DNA from: Betaproteobacteria bacterium
GTDB taxonomy: Bacteria > Pseudomonadota > Gammaproteobacteria > Burkholderiales > SG8-39
DNA: 5,180 nucleotides
NCBI GenBank assembly: GCA_007280315.1
Contig: QYQC01000256.1
Location: forward strand, 1-5,180
Direction: 5' to 3'
The position numbers and the translations under genes are program-made. Below, piece after piece: positions 1 to 5,180 of the stretch. The notes beneath the pieces were generated by a model that had not been told where the DNA came from, did no database searches, and saw only the letters and a program-made list of their open reading frames with translations. Each line of letters begins with the position of its first letter. Position 1 is the stretch's first letter.

Positions 1-1172
1 AAGCCGAAGCTGTTCGACATTACCGTGTTGAGACCCGCGTTATCGACGCGCTCGCGCACGATGGGCATGCCTTCGGCCGCGGGGTCTAGCGTCTCGATAT
101 TGGCCGAGACACAGGCAAAGTCGTGTTCCTGCATCAGCAGGGAGTAGATGACTTCAGTGACGCCGGCCGCGCCTTGCGCATGCCCGGTAAGTGATTTGGT
201 CGAGCTGATCAGCGGCAGTTTGTCGCCAAATACTTCACGCACCGCTTCGAGTTCCTTGCCGTCGCCGACTGGCGTACTGGTGCCGTGGGTGTTGAGATAG
301 TCAATCGGCGTATCAACGCCCGCAAGCGCCATGCGCATGCAGCGCACCGCGCCTTCGCCCGAAGGCTGCACCATGTCATGGCCGTCGGAGGTCGCGCCGT
401 AGCCGACGAGTTCGGCGTAAATCCTGGCGCCGCGCGCGCGCGCATGCTCCAACTCCTCCAGCACCACCACGCCGCCGCCGCCGGATATGACGAAACCGTC
501 GCGCCCGGCGTCGTAGGCGCGCGAAGCCCGCGTCGGCGTGTCGTTGTACTTCGACGACAGCGCGCCCATCGCATCGAACAGCATGGTCAGATAGGGATGC
601 ACCTCTTCGCCGCCGCCGGCGAAAATCACATCCTGCTTGCCCCACTGGATCAGCTCGCTCGCATGGCCGATGCAATGCGCGCTGGTGGAACAGGCGGAAC
701 TGATGGAATAGTTCACGCCCTTGATGCGAAACGGCGTAGCCAGGCAGGCAGAGGTGGTGCTCGACATCGTGCGCGGCACCATATAGGGTCCAATGCGCTT
801 TACGCCCTTTGCGCGCAGCAGATCGGCGGCCTCGACCTGGTTCTGCGGCGAGCCGCCCCCAGAGCCGACGATCAGGCCGGTGCGCTCGTTGGATACCTCG
901 CTCTCGGGCAGTCCCGAATCGGCGACCGCCTCCACCATCGCAAGGTAGTTGAATGCCGCGGCATCGCCCATGAAGCGCAATAACTTGCGGTCGATCAACT
1001 CCTCGCGCTTCACCCGGACCGGCCCGTACACCTGCGAGCGAAATCCCAGCGTCCGGTATTCTTCGGAAAATTCGATGCCGCTGCGGCCCTCTCGCAGCGA
1101 GGACAGCACCTCAGCCTTGTTGGTACCGATGCTGGAGACGATCCCCATCCCGGTGACAACGACGCGACGCAT
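1..1172 (-). CDS. fabB: 3-oxoacyl-[ACP] synthase I (KAS I), 3' end cut by window
   Basis: This is the condensing enzyme that elongates acyl-ACP with malonyl-ACP in cytosolic type II fatty acid synthesis. FabB is the isozyme that extends the cis-3-decenoyl-ACP made by FabA, so it is needed for unsaturated fatty acids. The reading frame is open for 390 complete codons from ATG at 1172-1170 to the window edge. It starts MRRVVVTGMGIVSSIG and is cut in the conserved C-terminal MSNSFGF stretch, leaving about 14 residues outside compared with E. coli FabB. The thiolase-fold catalytic set is complete: Cys161 in SISSACSTSAHCIG, His296 in YLNTHGTSTPVGD, Lys326 in SSTKSLTGH and His331. Each sits two residues before its E. 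coli counterpart (163, 298, 328, 333). The context around Cys161 is of FabB rather than FabF type. The start is supported by GGAGG at 1185-1181 with an 8-base spacer. The gene follows the fabA stop by only 4 bases, so the two are very probably co-transcribed and translationally coupled. No frameshift is visible. Confidence 0.97.
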   Translation of the reverse strand, partial: MRRVVVTGMGIVSSIGTNKAEVLSSLREGRSGIEFSEEYRTLGFRSQVYGPVRVKREELIDRKLLRFMGDAAAFNYLAMVEAVADSGLPESEVSNERTGLIVGSGGGSPQNQVEAADLLRAKGVKRIGPYMVPRTMSSTTSACLATPFRIKGVNYSISSACSTSAHCIGHASELIQWGKQDVIFAGGGEEVHPYLTMLFDAMGALSSKYNDTPTRASRAYDAGRDGFVISGGGGVVVLEELEHARARGARIYAELVGYGATSDGHDMVQPSGEGAVRCMRMALAGVDTPIDYLNTHGTSTPVGDGKELEAVREVFGDKLPLISSTKSLTGHAQGAAGVTEVIYSLLMQEHDFACVSANIETLDPAAEGMPIVRERVDNAGLNTVMSNSFG

Positions 1173-1176
1173 GATC

Positions 1177-1698
1177 CTACCCTCCGAACTCGTCAGTGGA
1201 GGTGAACAATCCCACCTGCAGGTCCTTGCCTGCATAGATATCGCGGCCGTCGACCTCCATCACAGCGTCGGCGATACCCATCACCAGCTTGCGCAGAATC
1301 ACGCGCTTCATGCTGATACGGTAGGTGATCTTTTTTGCGCTCGGCAACACCTGGCCTCTAAACTTGACTTCGCCGCATCCGAGCGCGCGCCCTCGGCCCT
1401 TGCCGCCCATCCAGCCGAGATAAAAGCCGATCAGCTGCCACATCGCATCCACACCCAAGCTGCCCGGCATCACCGGATCGCCCTGGAAATGGCAGGCGAA
1501 GAACCATAGGTCCGGGCGCAAATCGAGTTCTGCAATGATCTCGCCCTTGCCATAGATGCCGCCCTTATCGGCTATCCGCGTGATGCGATCGAACATCAGC
1601 ATCGGCGGCAGAGGCAACTGGGCGTTGCCGGCGCCGAACATTTCTCCGCGCCCGCAGGCGAGCAGTTGTTCGTAGCTAAAACTGGATTGTCTGGTCAA
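1177..1698 (-). CDS. fabA: 3-hydroxydecanoyl-[ACP] dehydratase/isomerase, TTG start
   Basis: FabA dehydrates (3R)-hydroxydecanoyl-ACP and isomerises trans-2- to cis-3-decenoyl-ACP, the branch point to unsaturated fatty acids; it is a cytosolic hot-dog-fold dimer. Read from TTG at 1698-1696 it is 173 residues, against 171-172 in Pseudomonas and E. coli. This start places the catalytic pair exactly at family numbering: His70 in WFFACHF and Asp84 in GSLGVDAMW. The N-terminus MTRQSSFSYEQLLAC also matches the known start of Pseudomonas FabA (MTKQHAF...) as I recall it. A longer frame opens at ATG 1758 and would add 20 residues (through CGETDA) with no family counterpart; it lacks a good ribosome site and lies next to a promoter-like element. 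The TTG has GGGGA at 1713-1709 upstream. Other family blocks seen are GRGEMFG, the PMLMFDRI block, GEVKFRGQVLP and the C-terminal DLQVGLF. One difference from E. coli is Ser80 where that enzyme has Cys (PGCLG). fabB follows 4 bases after the TAG stop. Confidence 0.96.
   Translation of the reverse strand: MTRQSSFSYEQLLACGRGEMFGAGNAQLPLPPMLMFDRITRIADKGGIYGKGEIIAELDLRPDLWFFACHFQGDPVMPGSLGVDAMWQLIGFYLGWMGGKGRGRALGCGEVKFRGQVLPSAKKITYRISMKRVILRKLVMGIADAVMEVDGRDIYAGKDLQVGLFTSTDEFGG
1181..1185 (-). promoter_or_regulatory. Shine-Dalgarno sequence of fabB
   Basis: GGAGG on the minus strand lies 8 bases upstream of the fabB ATG and overlaps the last sense codons of fabA (the Gly-Gly before the TAG at 1179-1177). 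It is the strongest ribosome binding site in the window. Its position inside the end of fabA implies that ribosomes finishing fabA can reinitiate on fabB. Confidence 0.85.
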
Positions 1699-1708
1699 AG
1701 CGTCTGTT

Positions 1709-1713
1709 TCCCC
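1709..1713 (-). promoter_or_regulatory. Shine-Dalgarno sequence deciding the fabA TTG start
   Basis: GGGGA on the minus strand lies about 10 bases upstream of the TTG at 1698. No comparable purine-rich site lies at a suitable distance before the alternative ATG at 1758, so this site favours the shorter FabA. It falls in the loop of a short inverted repeat (TCTGT at 1718-1714, ACAGA at 1707-1703). Confidence 0.5.
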
Positions 1714-1759
1714 ACAGAACTCCGCAGCAACGCGGGCGGCTGGTCCGGATTCGTACATA

Positions 1760-1765
1760 AGTATA
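1760..1765 (-). promoter_or_regulatory. candidate -10 element of a fabAB promoter
   Basis: TATACT on the minus strand differs from the TATAAT consensus at one position and sits in the only AT-rich patch of the 91-base gap between ispF and fabA. No good -35 hexamer is present at 16-18 bases; the 17-base position reads TCGGTT. If used, transcription would start near 1752-1753, downstream of the ATG at 1758, leaving a leader of about 55 bases before the TTG start of fabA. I did not recognise a FadR-, FabR- or DesT-type operator next to it. The call rests on one hexamer and its position. Confidence 0.35.
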
Positions 1766-1789
1766 AAGGCTTTCTTGGCGAAAACCGAC

Positions 1790-2266
1790 TCAGACCGCCC
1801 AATTCAACAACACCACCGCCTGCGCGGCAATGCCTTCGGCACGGCCGGTGAATCCCAGGCCCTCGGTTGTCGTGGCCTTGATGTTGATCTGTCCGCGCGA
1901 CAAGCCCAGATCGGCGCCGATGTTGTTGACCATCGCCAGAATGTGCGGCGCCATTTTCGGCGCCTGCGCGATGATGGTGGCGTCGATATTGACGATGCGA
2001 TAGCCGGCCTCCTGCACCAGCGCATTCACTGCGCGCAGCAGTACGCGGCTGTCGGCGTCCTTGTAAAGCGCATCGCTATCCGGAAAATGCGCGCCGATGT
2101 CGCCCATCGCCGCGGCGCCGAGCAGCGCGTCGCACAGTGCGTGCAGCAATACGTCCGCATCCGAGTGTCCCTCCAGGCCCTTCGCGTAGGGAATGTGCAC
2201 GCCGCCGATGATCAGTGCGCGCCCGGGCACCAAGGCGTGAACGTCGAATCCCTGCCCTATTCTCAT
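1790..2266 (-). CDS. ispF: 2-C-methyl-D-erythritol 2,4-cyclodiphosphate synthase
   Basis: IspF cyclises CDP-ME 2-phosphate to MEcPP with release of CMP, the fifth step of the MEP isoprenoid pathway; the family is a cytosolic homotrimer with a metal at each subunit interface. The 158-residue product has the usual length. The N-terminal MRIGQGFDVH supplies the zinc ligands Asp8 and His10, and His42 in DVLLHAL is the third, all at E. coli numbering. Further signatures are EGHSDADV (32-39), GDIGAHFPD with Asp56, IIAQAPKM (98-105) and the nucleotide-binding ATTTEGLGFTGR (131-142). The ATG at 2266-2264 overlaps the ispD stop as ATGA, and no strong Shine-Dalgarno sequence precedes it, so translation probably depends on ispD. 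The TGA stop at 1792-1790 is followed by a 91-base gap before fabA with no terminator-like hairpin, so readthrough into fabAB is likely. Confidence 0.98.
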   Translation of the reverse strand: MRIGQGFDVHALVPGRALIIGGVHIPYAKGLEGHSDADVLLHALCDALLGAAAMGDIGAHFPDSDALYKDADSRVLLRAVNALVQEAGYRIVNIDATIIAQAPKMAPHILAMVNNIGADLGLSRGQINIKATTTEGLGFTGRAEGIAAQAVVLLNWAV

Positions 2267-2964
2267 GTTTGCGTCTCTCGGCTGCTGAGGATGGTCTGCG
2301 CCAGTCGCAGATCCTGCGCGTAAGTCACTTTCAAATTCGCCGCGCTACCCTGGATCAGCTTGGGTTTCAATCCCATTGCCTCCATGGCACCGGCTTCGTC
2401 GGTCACTTCGCCGCTGCGGCCCAGGGCCTGCAGCAGCAATCCATGGCGAAACATCTGCGGCGTCTGCGCCAGCCACAGCTGCTCGCGTCCCTCGGTCGCG
2501 ACGATGCGCGCATCAGCGTCGGAGCGCTTGAGCGTGTCGGCTACCGGCACGGCAAGTATACCGCCGACTTCGTCGGCGGTGAGCGCGTCGAACATGCGCT
2601 GCAATTCGTCCCGGCCGAGGCAGGGCCGCGCCGCGTCGTGTACCAGCATCCAGTCGTCCGCCTGCACCGTGGACGAGGCCGCGACCAGGCCATTCAACAC
2701 GCTGTCGCGCCGCGTCGCGCCACCGCAAAAAAGCGGAGCAATGCGCTCGCCGAACTCAGTCCAATCGTGCCGCTTGAATTCATTGTCGGCGGGGGCCAGG
2801 ACCACGAACACGATGTCGATGCGGCCGCTCGCGAGCAGCGCTTTCACACTGTGGTAAAGCATCGGCCGACCGGATAAGTCCAGGTACTGCTTGGGTCCCG
2901 CCTGGCCCATGCGCTGGCCCGCGCCGGCTGCCGGAATCAGACCGAAATATCGCTCGGACGTCAT
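2263..2964 (-). CDS. ispD: 2-C-methyl-D-erythritol 4-phosphate cytidylyltransferase
   Basis: IspD couples MEP to CTP, giving CDP-ME and pyrophosphate, the third step of the MEP pathway. The 233-residue product has the normal length for the cytosolic single-domain Rossmann-like family. The glycine-rich CTP loop PAAGAGQRMG (11-20) leads to PKQYLDLSGRP (24-34), giving Arg18 and Lys25 as equivalents of E. coli Arg20 and Lys27. Later blocks are GGATRRDSVLNGL (81-93), LVHDAARPC with Asp110 (108-115), VADTLKR with Thr144 (141-147), Arg160 before LAQTPQMF, VTDEAGAME (187-195) and LKVTYAQDL with Lys212, which align with the substrate-contact regions. The ATG at 2964-2962 fits the family N-terminus, but only an A-rich stretch lies upstream and no Shine-Dalgarno sequence is apparent. 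It is the promoter-proximal gene of the minus-strand block and overlaps ispF by 4 bases. ispE, which acts between IspD and IspF, is not in the window. Confidence 0.98.
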   Translation of the reverse strand: MTSERYFGLIPAAGAGQRMGQAGPKQYLDLSGRPMLYHSVKALLASGRIDIVFVVLAPADNEFKRHDWTEFGERIAPLFCGGATRRDSVLNGLVAASSTVQADDWMLVHDAARPCLGRDELQRMFDALTADEVGGILAVPVADTLKRSDADARIVATEGREQLWLAQTPQMFRHGLLLQALGRSGEVTDEAGAMEAMGLKPKLIQGSAANLKVTYAQDLRLAQTILSSRETQT

Positions 2965-2973
2965 TGTTTTTTC

Positions 2974-3002
2974 GTAATAAAGCGCTTCTGAAGCCGTTAT
3001 AA
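2974..3002 (-). promoter_or_regulatory. candidate promoter toward ispD
   Basis: On the minus strand, TTATAA at 3002-2997 (4 of 6 matches to TTGACA) is followed after 17 bases by TATTAC at 2979-2974 (4 of 6 to TATAAT). The predicted start near 2967 would leave almost no leader before the ispD ATG at 2964, in keeping with the lack of a Shine-Dalgarno sequence there. A second, better -35 (TTGACT, minus strand 3016-3011) has no acceptable -10 at normal spacing. The call is weak. Confidence 0.25.
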
Positions 3003-3003
3003 T
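2998..3003 (+). promoter_or_regulatory. candidate -10 element toward mfd (consensus TATAAT)
   Basis: TATAAT on the plus strand is a perfect -10 match in an otherwise GC-rich window. The hexamer 17 bases upstream (TAATAA at 2975-2980) is a poor -35. A start would fall near 3010, giving an mfd leader of about 80 bases that includes the short ORF at 3020-3094. A rival is TATGAT at 3019-3024, with TTATAA at 2997-3002 as its -35 (16-base spacer) and a start near 3031. The sequence alone does not decide between them. Confidence 0.4.
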
Positions 3004-3019
3004 ACAGCTTAGTCAATTT

Positions 3020-3094
3020 ATGATGTCTGCTGAATCCTCCTTCCCGGCGCGGCACTCCCCAGGTCCGCGCCCGCGGGCTCTATTTCTCCGATGA
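3020..3094 (+). CDS. possible 24-residue upstream ORF overlapping the mfd start
   Basis: A short open frame begins with two consecutive ATG codons (3020 and 3023) and ends with a TGA at 3092-3094 that overlaps the mfd ATG as ATGA. The peptide starts MMSAESSFPARH and ends RALFLR; it resembles no family known to me and has no signal or membrane segment. No Shine-Dalgarno sequence precedes it. If translated, it could deliver ribosomes to the mfd start, which itself lacks one. It would be in the transcript only if transcription starts at or before about 3020, as from the TATAAT at 2998. An ORF this short can arise by chance, so existence as a gene is doubtful. Confidence 0.22.
   Translation: MMSAESSFPARHSPGPRPRALFLR
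3069..3078. repeat. 10-base GC palindrome just before mfd
   Basis: GCCCGCGGGC reads the same on both strands and ends 12 bases before the mfd ATG, where the ribosome binding site should be. Having no spacer, it cannot form a full hairpin by itself, and in GC-rich DNA it may be chance. It could still add structure to the mfd leader. Confidence 0.4.
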
Positions 3095-5180
3095 ATTTCA
3101 CTCCGCCCCAGGCGCAGTCAAAGCGCCGATTTACCCATTTGCACGGATCCGGCGACGCGCTGGCGCTGGCGCGTCTGGCGCAACAGGCGAAACCGTTGAT
3201 CGTATTCTGCGCCTCGGCGCTGGATGCGCAGCGCCTGTGCGAGGAAATTCCCTATTTCGCGCCCGGTTTGGCGGTGAATCTGCTTCCCGATTGGGAAACC
3301 CTGCCCTACGACAGCTTCTCCCCGCACCAGGATCTGGTGTCGGAGCGCCTGGCGACGCTGTACGCGATCACCCGCGGCAGTTGCGACCTCACCCTGATTC
3401 CGGCGAGCACCGCGCTCTACCGACTGGCGCCACCCGCCTATCTCGCCGCCTACACCTTCTTTCTCAAGCAGGGTGAAAAACTCGACCTGGCGTCACTGCG
3501 CACCCAACTCACACTGGCCGGATACAGCCATGTCACGCAGGTGGTGGCGCCGGGGGAATACTGCGTGCGCGGCGGCCTGATCGACCTGTTTCCCATGGGC
3601 AGTGCCCTGCCCTATCGCATCGACCTGCTCGACGAGGAAATCGAATCGATCCGCACCTTCGATGTCGATACGCAGCGCACTATTTACAAGGTGAACGACG
3701 TGCGCCTGCTGCCGGCACGCGAGTTTCCCCTGGATGAAGCCGGCCGCACCCGGTTTCGCGCACGCTTTCGCGAGACCTTCGAAGGCGATCCATCGCGCAG
3801 CAACATCTACAAGGATGTAAGCAACGGTGTTGCGCCAGCCGGAATCGAATACTACCTGCCGCTGTTTTTCGAGCACACCGCGACGATTTTCGATTACCTG
3901 CCGCAGGAGGCGACGCTGTGCCTGCATCGCGACGTCGCGGCGAGCATCGAAGCCTTCTGGAACGAAACGCGATCGCGCCATCAGCTGTTGCGCGGCGACC
4001 GCACGCGGCCGCTGTTGTCGCCGGTCGACATGTTCGTCCCGGCCGAGGATTTCTTCATTGCGACCAAGGCCCACGCGCGCATCGATATCACCGAGGCGCA
4101 GGAAACGAGCGCGGCGGCGGAAGGCGGACTGGTCGCGACTGCATTGCCTCTGCTTGCGGTCGAGCGCCGCGCCGCCGACCCCGTCACCCGGCTGAAACAG
4201 TTCCTCGCGTCCACGCCGGCGCGCGTGCTGCTGCTGGCGGAATCAGCGGGCAGGCGCGAGACCATGAGCCAGTATCTGGCCGAATACGGGCTGGCACCCG
4301 CGCCCTGTGCGAGCTTCGCCGAATTTCGCGCGGGCAGCGCGCGCACCATGCTCGGTACCGGAACGCTGCACAGCGGCTTCGACCTGCCGGAGGAAGGCAT
4401 TTGCATCGTCACCGAAGCCGAGCTCTATGCCGGCACGGTGCGCACGCGCAATCGCACCGAGGCCCGCGCGACCTCGATAGAGGGCATGGTGCGCGACCTG
4501 TCGGAGCTGCGCGTCGGCGATCCGGTAGTGCACGCCCAGCACGGCATCGGCCGCTACCTCGGCCTTGCCAGCCTGGATCTGGGCGAAGGCGAAACCGAGT
4601 TTCTGCATCTGGAGTACGCCGGCAAGGACAAACTCTACGTGCCGGTGGCGCAGCTTCACCTGATCAGCCGCTACAGCGGCGTCGCGCCGGACCAGGCGCC
4701 GCTGCATAAGCTCGGCAGCGGAGACTGGGATCGCGCCAAGAAGAAAGCAGCGCAGCAGATCCGCGACACGGCGGTCGAGTTGCTCGATCTGTACGCCCGG
4801 CGCGCCGCGCGCCAGGGGCATCAGTTCGAACTCAAGGCGCACGATCTGGAAGCGTTCGCCGAAGGCTTCGGCTTCGAGGAAACCACCGACCAGGCGGCCG
4901 CGATCACGGCAGTCGTCGCCGATATGTGCAGCGGCAAGCCGATGGACCGTCTGATCTGCGGCGACGTCGGTTTCGGCAAGACCGAAGTGGCGTTGCGCGC
5001 CGCATTCGTCGCCGTGTGCGGCGGCAAGCAGGTTGCCATCCTTACGCCGACGACGCTGCTCGCCGAGCAGCATTTCCAGACATTCTCCGACCGCTTCGCG
5101 CAGATTGCAGACGAGTGGCCGATCAAGATCGCCCAGCTGTCGCGCTTTCGCACGGCGAAGGAGCAGACACAGAATGTGAA
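3091..5180 (+). CDS. mfd: transcription-repair coupling factor, 3' part cut by window
   Basis: Mfd binds RNA polymerase stalled at DNA lesions, pushes it off by ATP-driven translocation and recruits UvrA to start nucleotide excision repair. The window holds about 696 codons; E. coli Mfd has 1148. The N-terminal UvrB-homology part is clear: DWETLPYDSFSPHQD (from residue 67), then GEYCVRGGLIDLFPMG and YRIDLLDEEIESIRTFDV (about 155-192), the UvrA-contacting module, then PAGIEYYLPLFF (from about 249). The RNA-polymerase-interacting domain spans about 475-530 (VGDPVVHAQHGIGRY to LHLISRYSG). The first RecA-like motor domain begins with the Q-motif region FEETTDQ (595-601), Walker A GDVGFGKT (624-631, Lys630) and motif Ia TPTTLLAEQH (652-661). 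The DE-box, the second motor domain and the C-terminal regulatory domain lie beyond the edge. ATG 3091 is the first possible start after an in-frame TGA at 3031 and suits the family N-terminus, but no Shine-Dalgarno sequence precedes it. No frameshift is seen. Confidence 0.98.
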   Translation, partial: MNFTPPQAQSKRRFTHLHGSGDALALARLAQQAKPLIVFCASALDAQRLCEEIPYFAPGLAVNLLPDWETLPYDSFSPHQDLVSERLATLYAITRGSCDLTLIPASTALYRLAPPAYLAAYTFFLKQGEKLDLASLRTQLTLAGYSHVTQVVAPGEYCVRGGLIDLFPMGSALPYRIDLLDEEIESIRTFDVDTQRTIYKVNDVRLLPAREFPLDEAGRTRFRARFRETFEGDPSRSNIYKDVSNGVAPAGIEYYLPLFFEHTATIFDYLPQEATLCLHRDVAASIEAFWNETRSRHQLLRGDRTRPLLSPVDMFVPAEDFFIATKAHARIDITEAQETSAAAEGGLVATALPLLAVERRAADPVTRLKQFLASTPARVLLLAESAGRRETMSQYLAEYGLAPAPCASFAEFRAGSARTMLGTGTLHSGFDLPEEGICIVTEAELYAGTVRTRNRTEARATSIEGMVRDLSELRVGDPVVHAQHGIGRYLGLASLDLGEGETEFLHLEYAGKDKLYVPVAQLHLISRYSGVAPDQAPLHKLGSGDWDRAKKKAAQQIRDTAVELLDLYARRAARQGHQFELKAHDLEAFAEGFGFEETTDQAAAITAVVADMCSGKPMDRLICGDVGFGKTEVALRAAFVAVCGGKQVAILTPTTLLAEQHFQTFSDRFAQIADEWPIKIAQLSRFRTAKEQTQNV

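Larger units (their letters stand above)
2965..3090. promoter_or_regulatory. divergent ispD / mfd control region
   Basis: These 126 bases separate the start codons of ispD (leftward) and mfd (rightward), so both transcripts must be controlled here or from inside the neighbouring gene. The left half (about 2967-3024) is clearly AT-rich against the rest of the window and holds all promoter-like hexamers; the right half (about 3041-3080) is GC-rich and would be mfd leader. Small palindromes include AAGCGCTT at 2980-2987 and GCTTC-T-GAAGC at 2984-2994. I did not recognise a known operator, and there is no LexA-type CTGT-N8-ACAG site. Confidence 0.7.

Noticed and set aside
425..445. Run of alternating CG (GCGCGCGCGC) inside fabB
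   Set aside because: It encodes the conserved ARARGAR segment of FabB in frame, so codon bias explains it and no repeat element is needed.
285..983. 232-codon open frame on the plus strand, antisense to fabB
   Set aside because: The minus strand encodes a full-motif FabB here. The plus-strand translation is rich in Arg, Ala and His with no recognisable domain, as expected of a shadow frame in GC-rich coding DNA.
949..1509. 186-codon plus-strand frame spanning the fabB-fabA junction
   Set aside because: It runs antisense across two certain genes and their junction, and resembles no protein family.
1703..1718. LexA-like CTGT...ACAG pair upstream of fabA
   Set aside because: The spacing between the half-sites is 6 bases, not the 8 of the proteobacterial LexA box, and fabAB are not expected SOS genes.
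2263..2266. Overlap of ispD and ispF as possible frameshift or fusion
   Set aside because: Each protein has full length and normal termini. The ATGA overlap is ordinary translational coupling, and the bifunctional IspDF fusion of some bacteria is not present.
1775..2877. Plus-strand frames of 182, 220 and 165 codons opposite ispF and ispD
   Set aside because: IspF and IspD are unambiguous on the minus strand with complete catalytic motifs; these frames are low-complexity shadows rich in Arg, Ala, Gln and His.
3493..5073. Long minus-strand frames (193, 143 and 276 codons) and a 263-codon plus-strand frame at 3918-4709 inside mfd
   Set aside because: mfd is continuous and matches its family across the stretch. 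The alternative frames show no motifs and follow from high GC with few stop codons.

Overview
The window holds five protein-coding genes in two divergent blocks, all recognised with high confidence from their translations. On the minus strand, reading right to left, are ispD, ispF, fabA and fabB; fabB runs off the left edge about 14 residues short of its usual end. On the plus strand is mfd, which runs off the right edge after about 696 of some 1150 codons. The DNA is GC-rich (well over half by eye) with strong G/C at third codon positions, and no gene stands out in base composition. The products look proteobacterial. An mfd gene divergent from an ispD-ispF pair is an arrangement I associate with Betaproteobacteria, while an adjacent fabA-fabB pair is best known from gamma- and alphaproteobacteria. 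A betaproteobacterium, or a deep gammaproteobacterium, is my inference and is not proven by this window.

Layout: 1-1172 fabB (minus, partial); 1177-1698 fabA (minus, best read from a TTG start); 1699-1789 a gap with a candidate fabA promoter and ribosome binding site; 1790-2266 ispF (minus); 2263-2964 ispD (minus, 4-base ATGA overlap with ispF); 2965-3090 a divergent control region of 126 bases; 3091-5180 mfd (plus, partial). About 98% of the window is accounted for by these genes and their control regions. No tRNA, rRNA, insertion sequence, CRISPR array or convincing intrinsic terminator was seen.

How the genes fit together: ispD and ispF encode two steps of the MEP pathway to isoprenoid precursors and are translationally coupled. 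fabA and fabB encode the dehydratase/isomerase and the ketosynthase that introduce and then elongate the cis double bond of unsaturated fatty acids, and they are also tightly coupled, with the fabB Shine-Dalgarno sequence lying beside the fabA stop. The four genes could form one membrane-lipid precursor operon, with a possible internal promoter for fabAB. Mfd, the transcription-repair coupling factor, is functionally unrelated and shares only the upstream region.

I did not find an undescribed system here. The observations most worth a second look are small and regulatory: a 24-codon upstream ORF whose stop overlaps the mfd start codon, the absence of a Shine-Dalgarno sequence for mfd, a TTG start for fabA with a promoter-like element over the competing ATG, and a palindromic hexamer that could serve as a -35 element in both directions between ispD and mfd.
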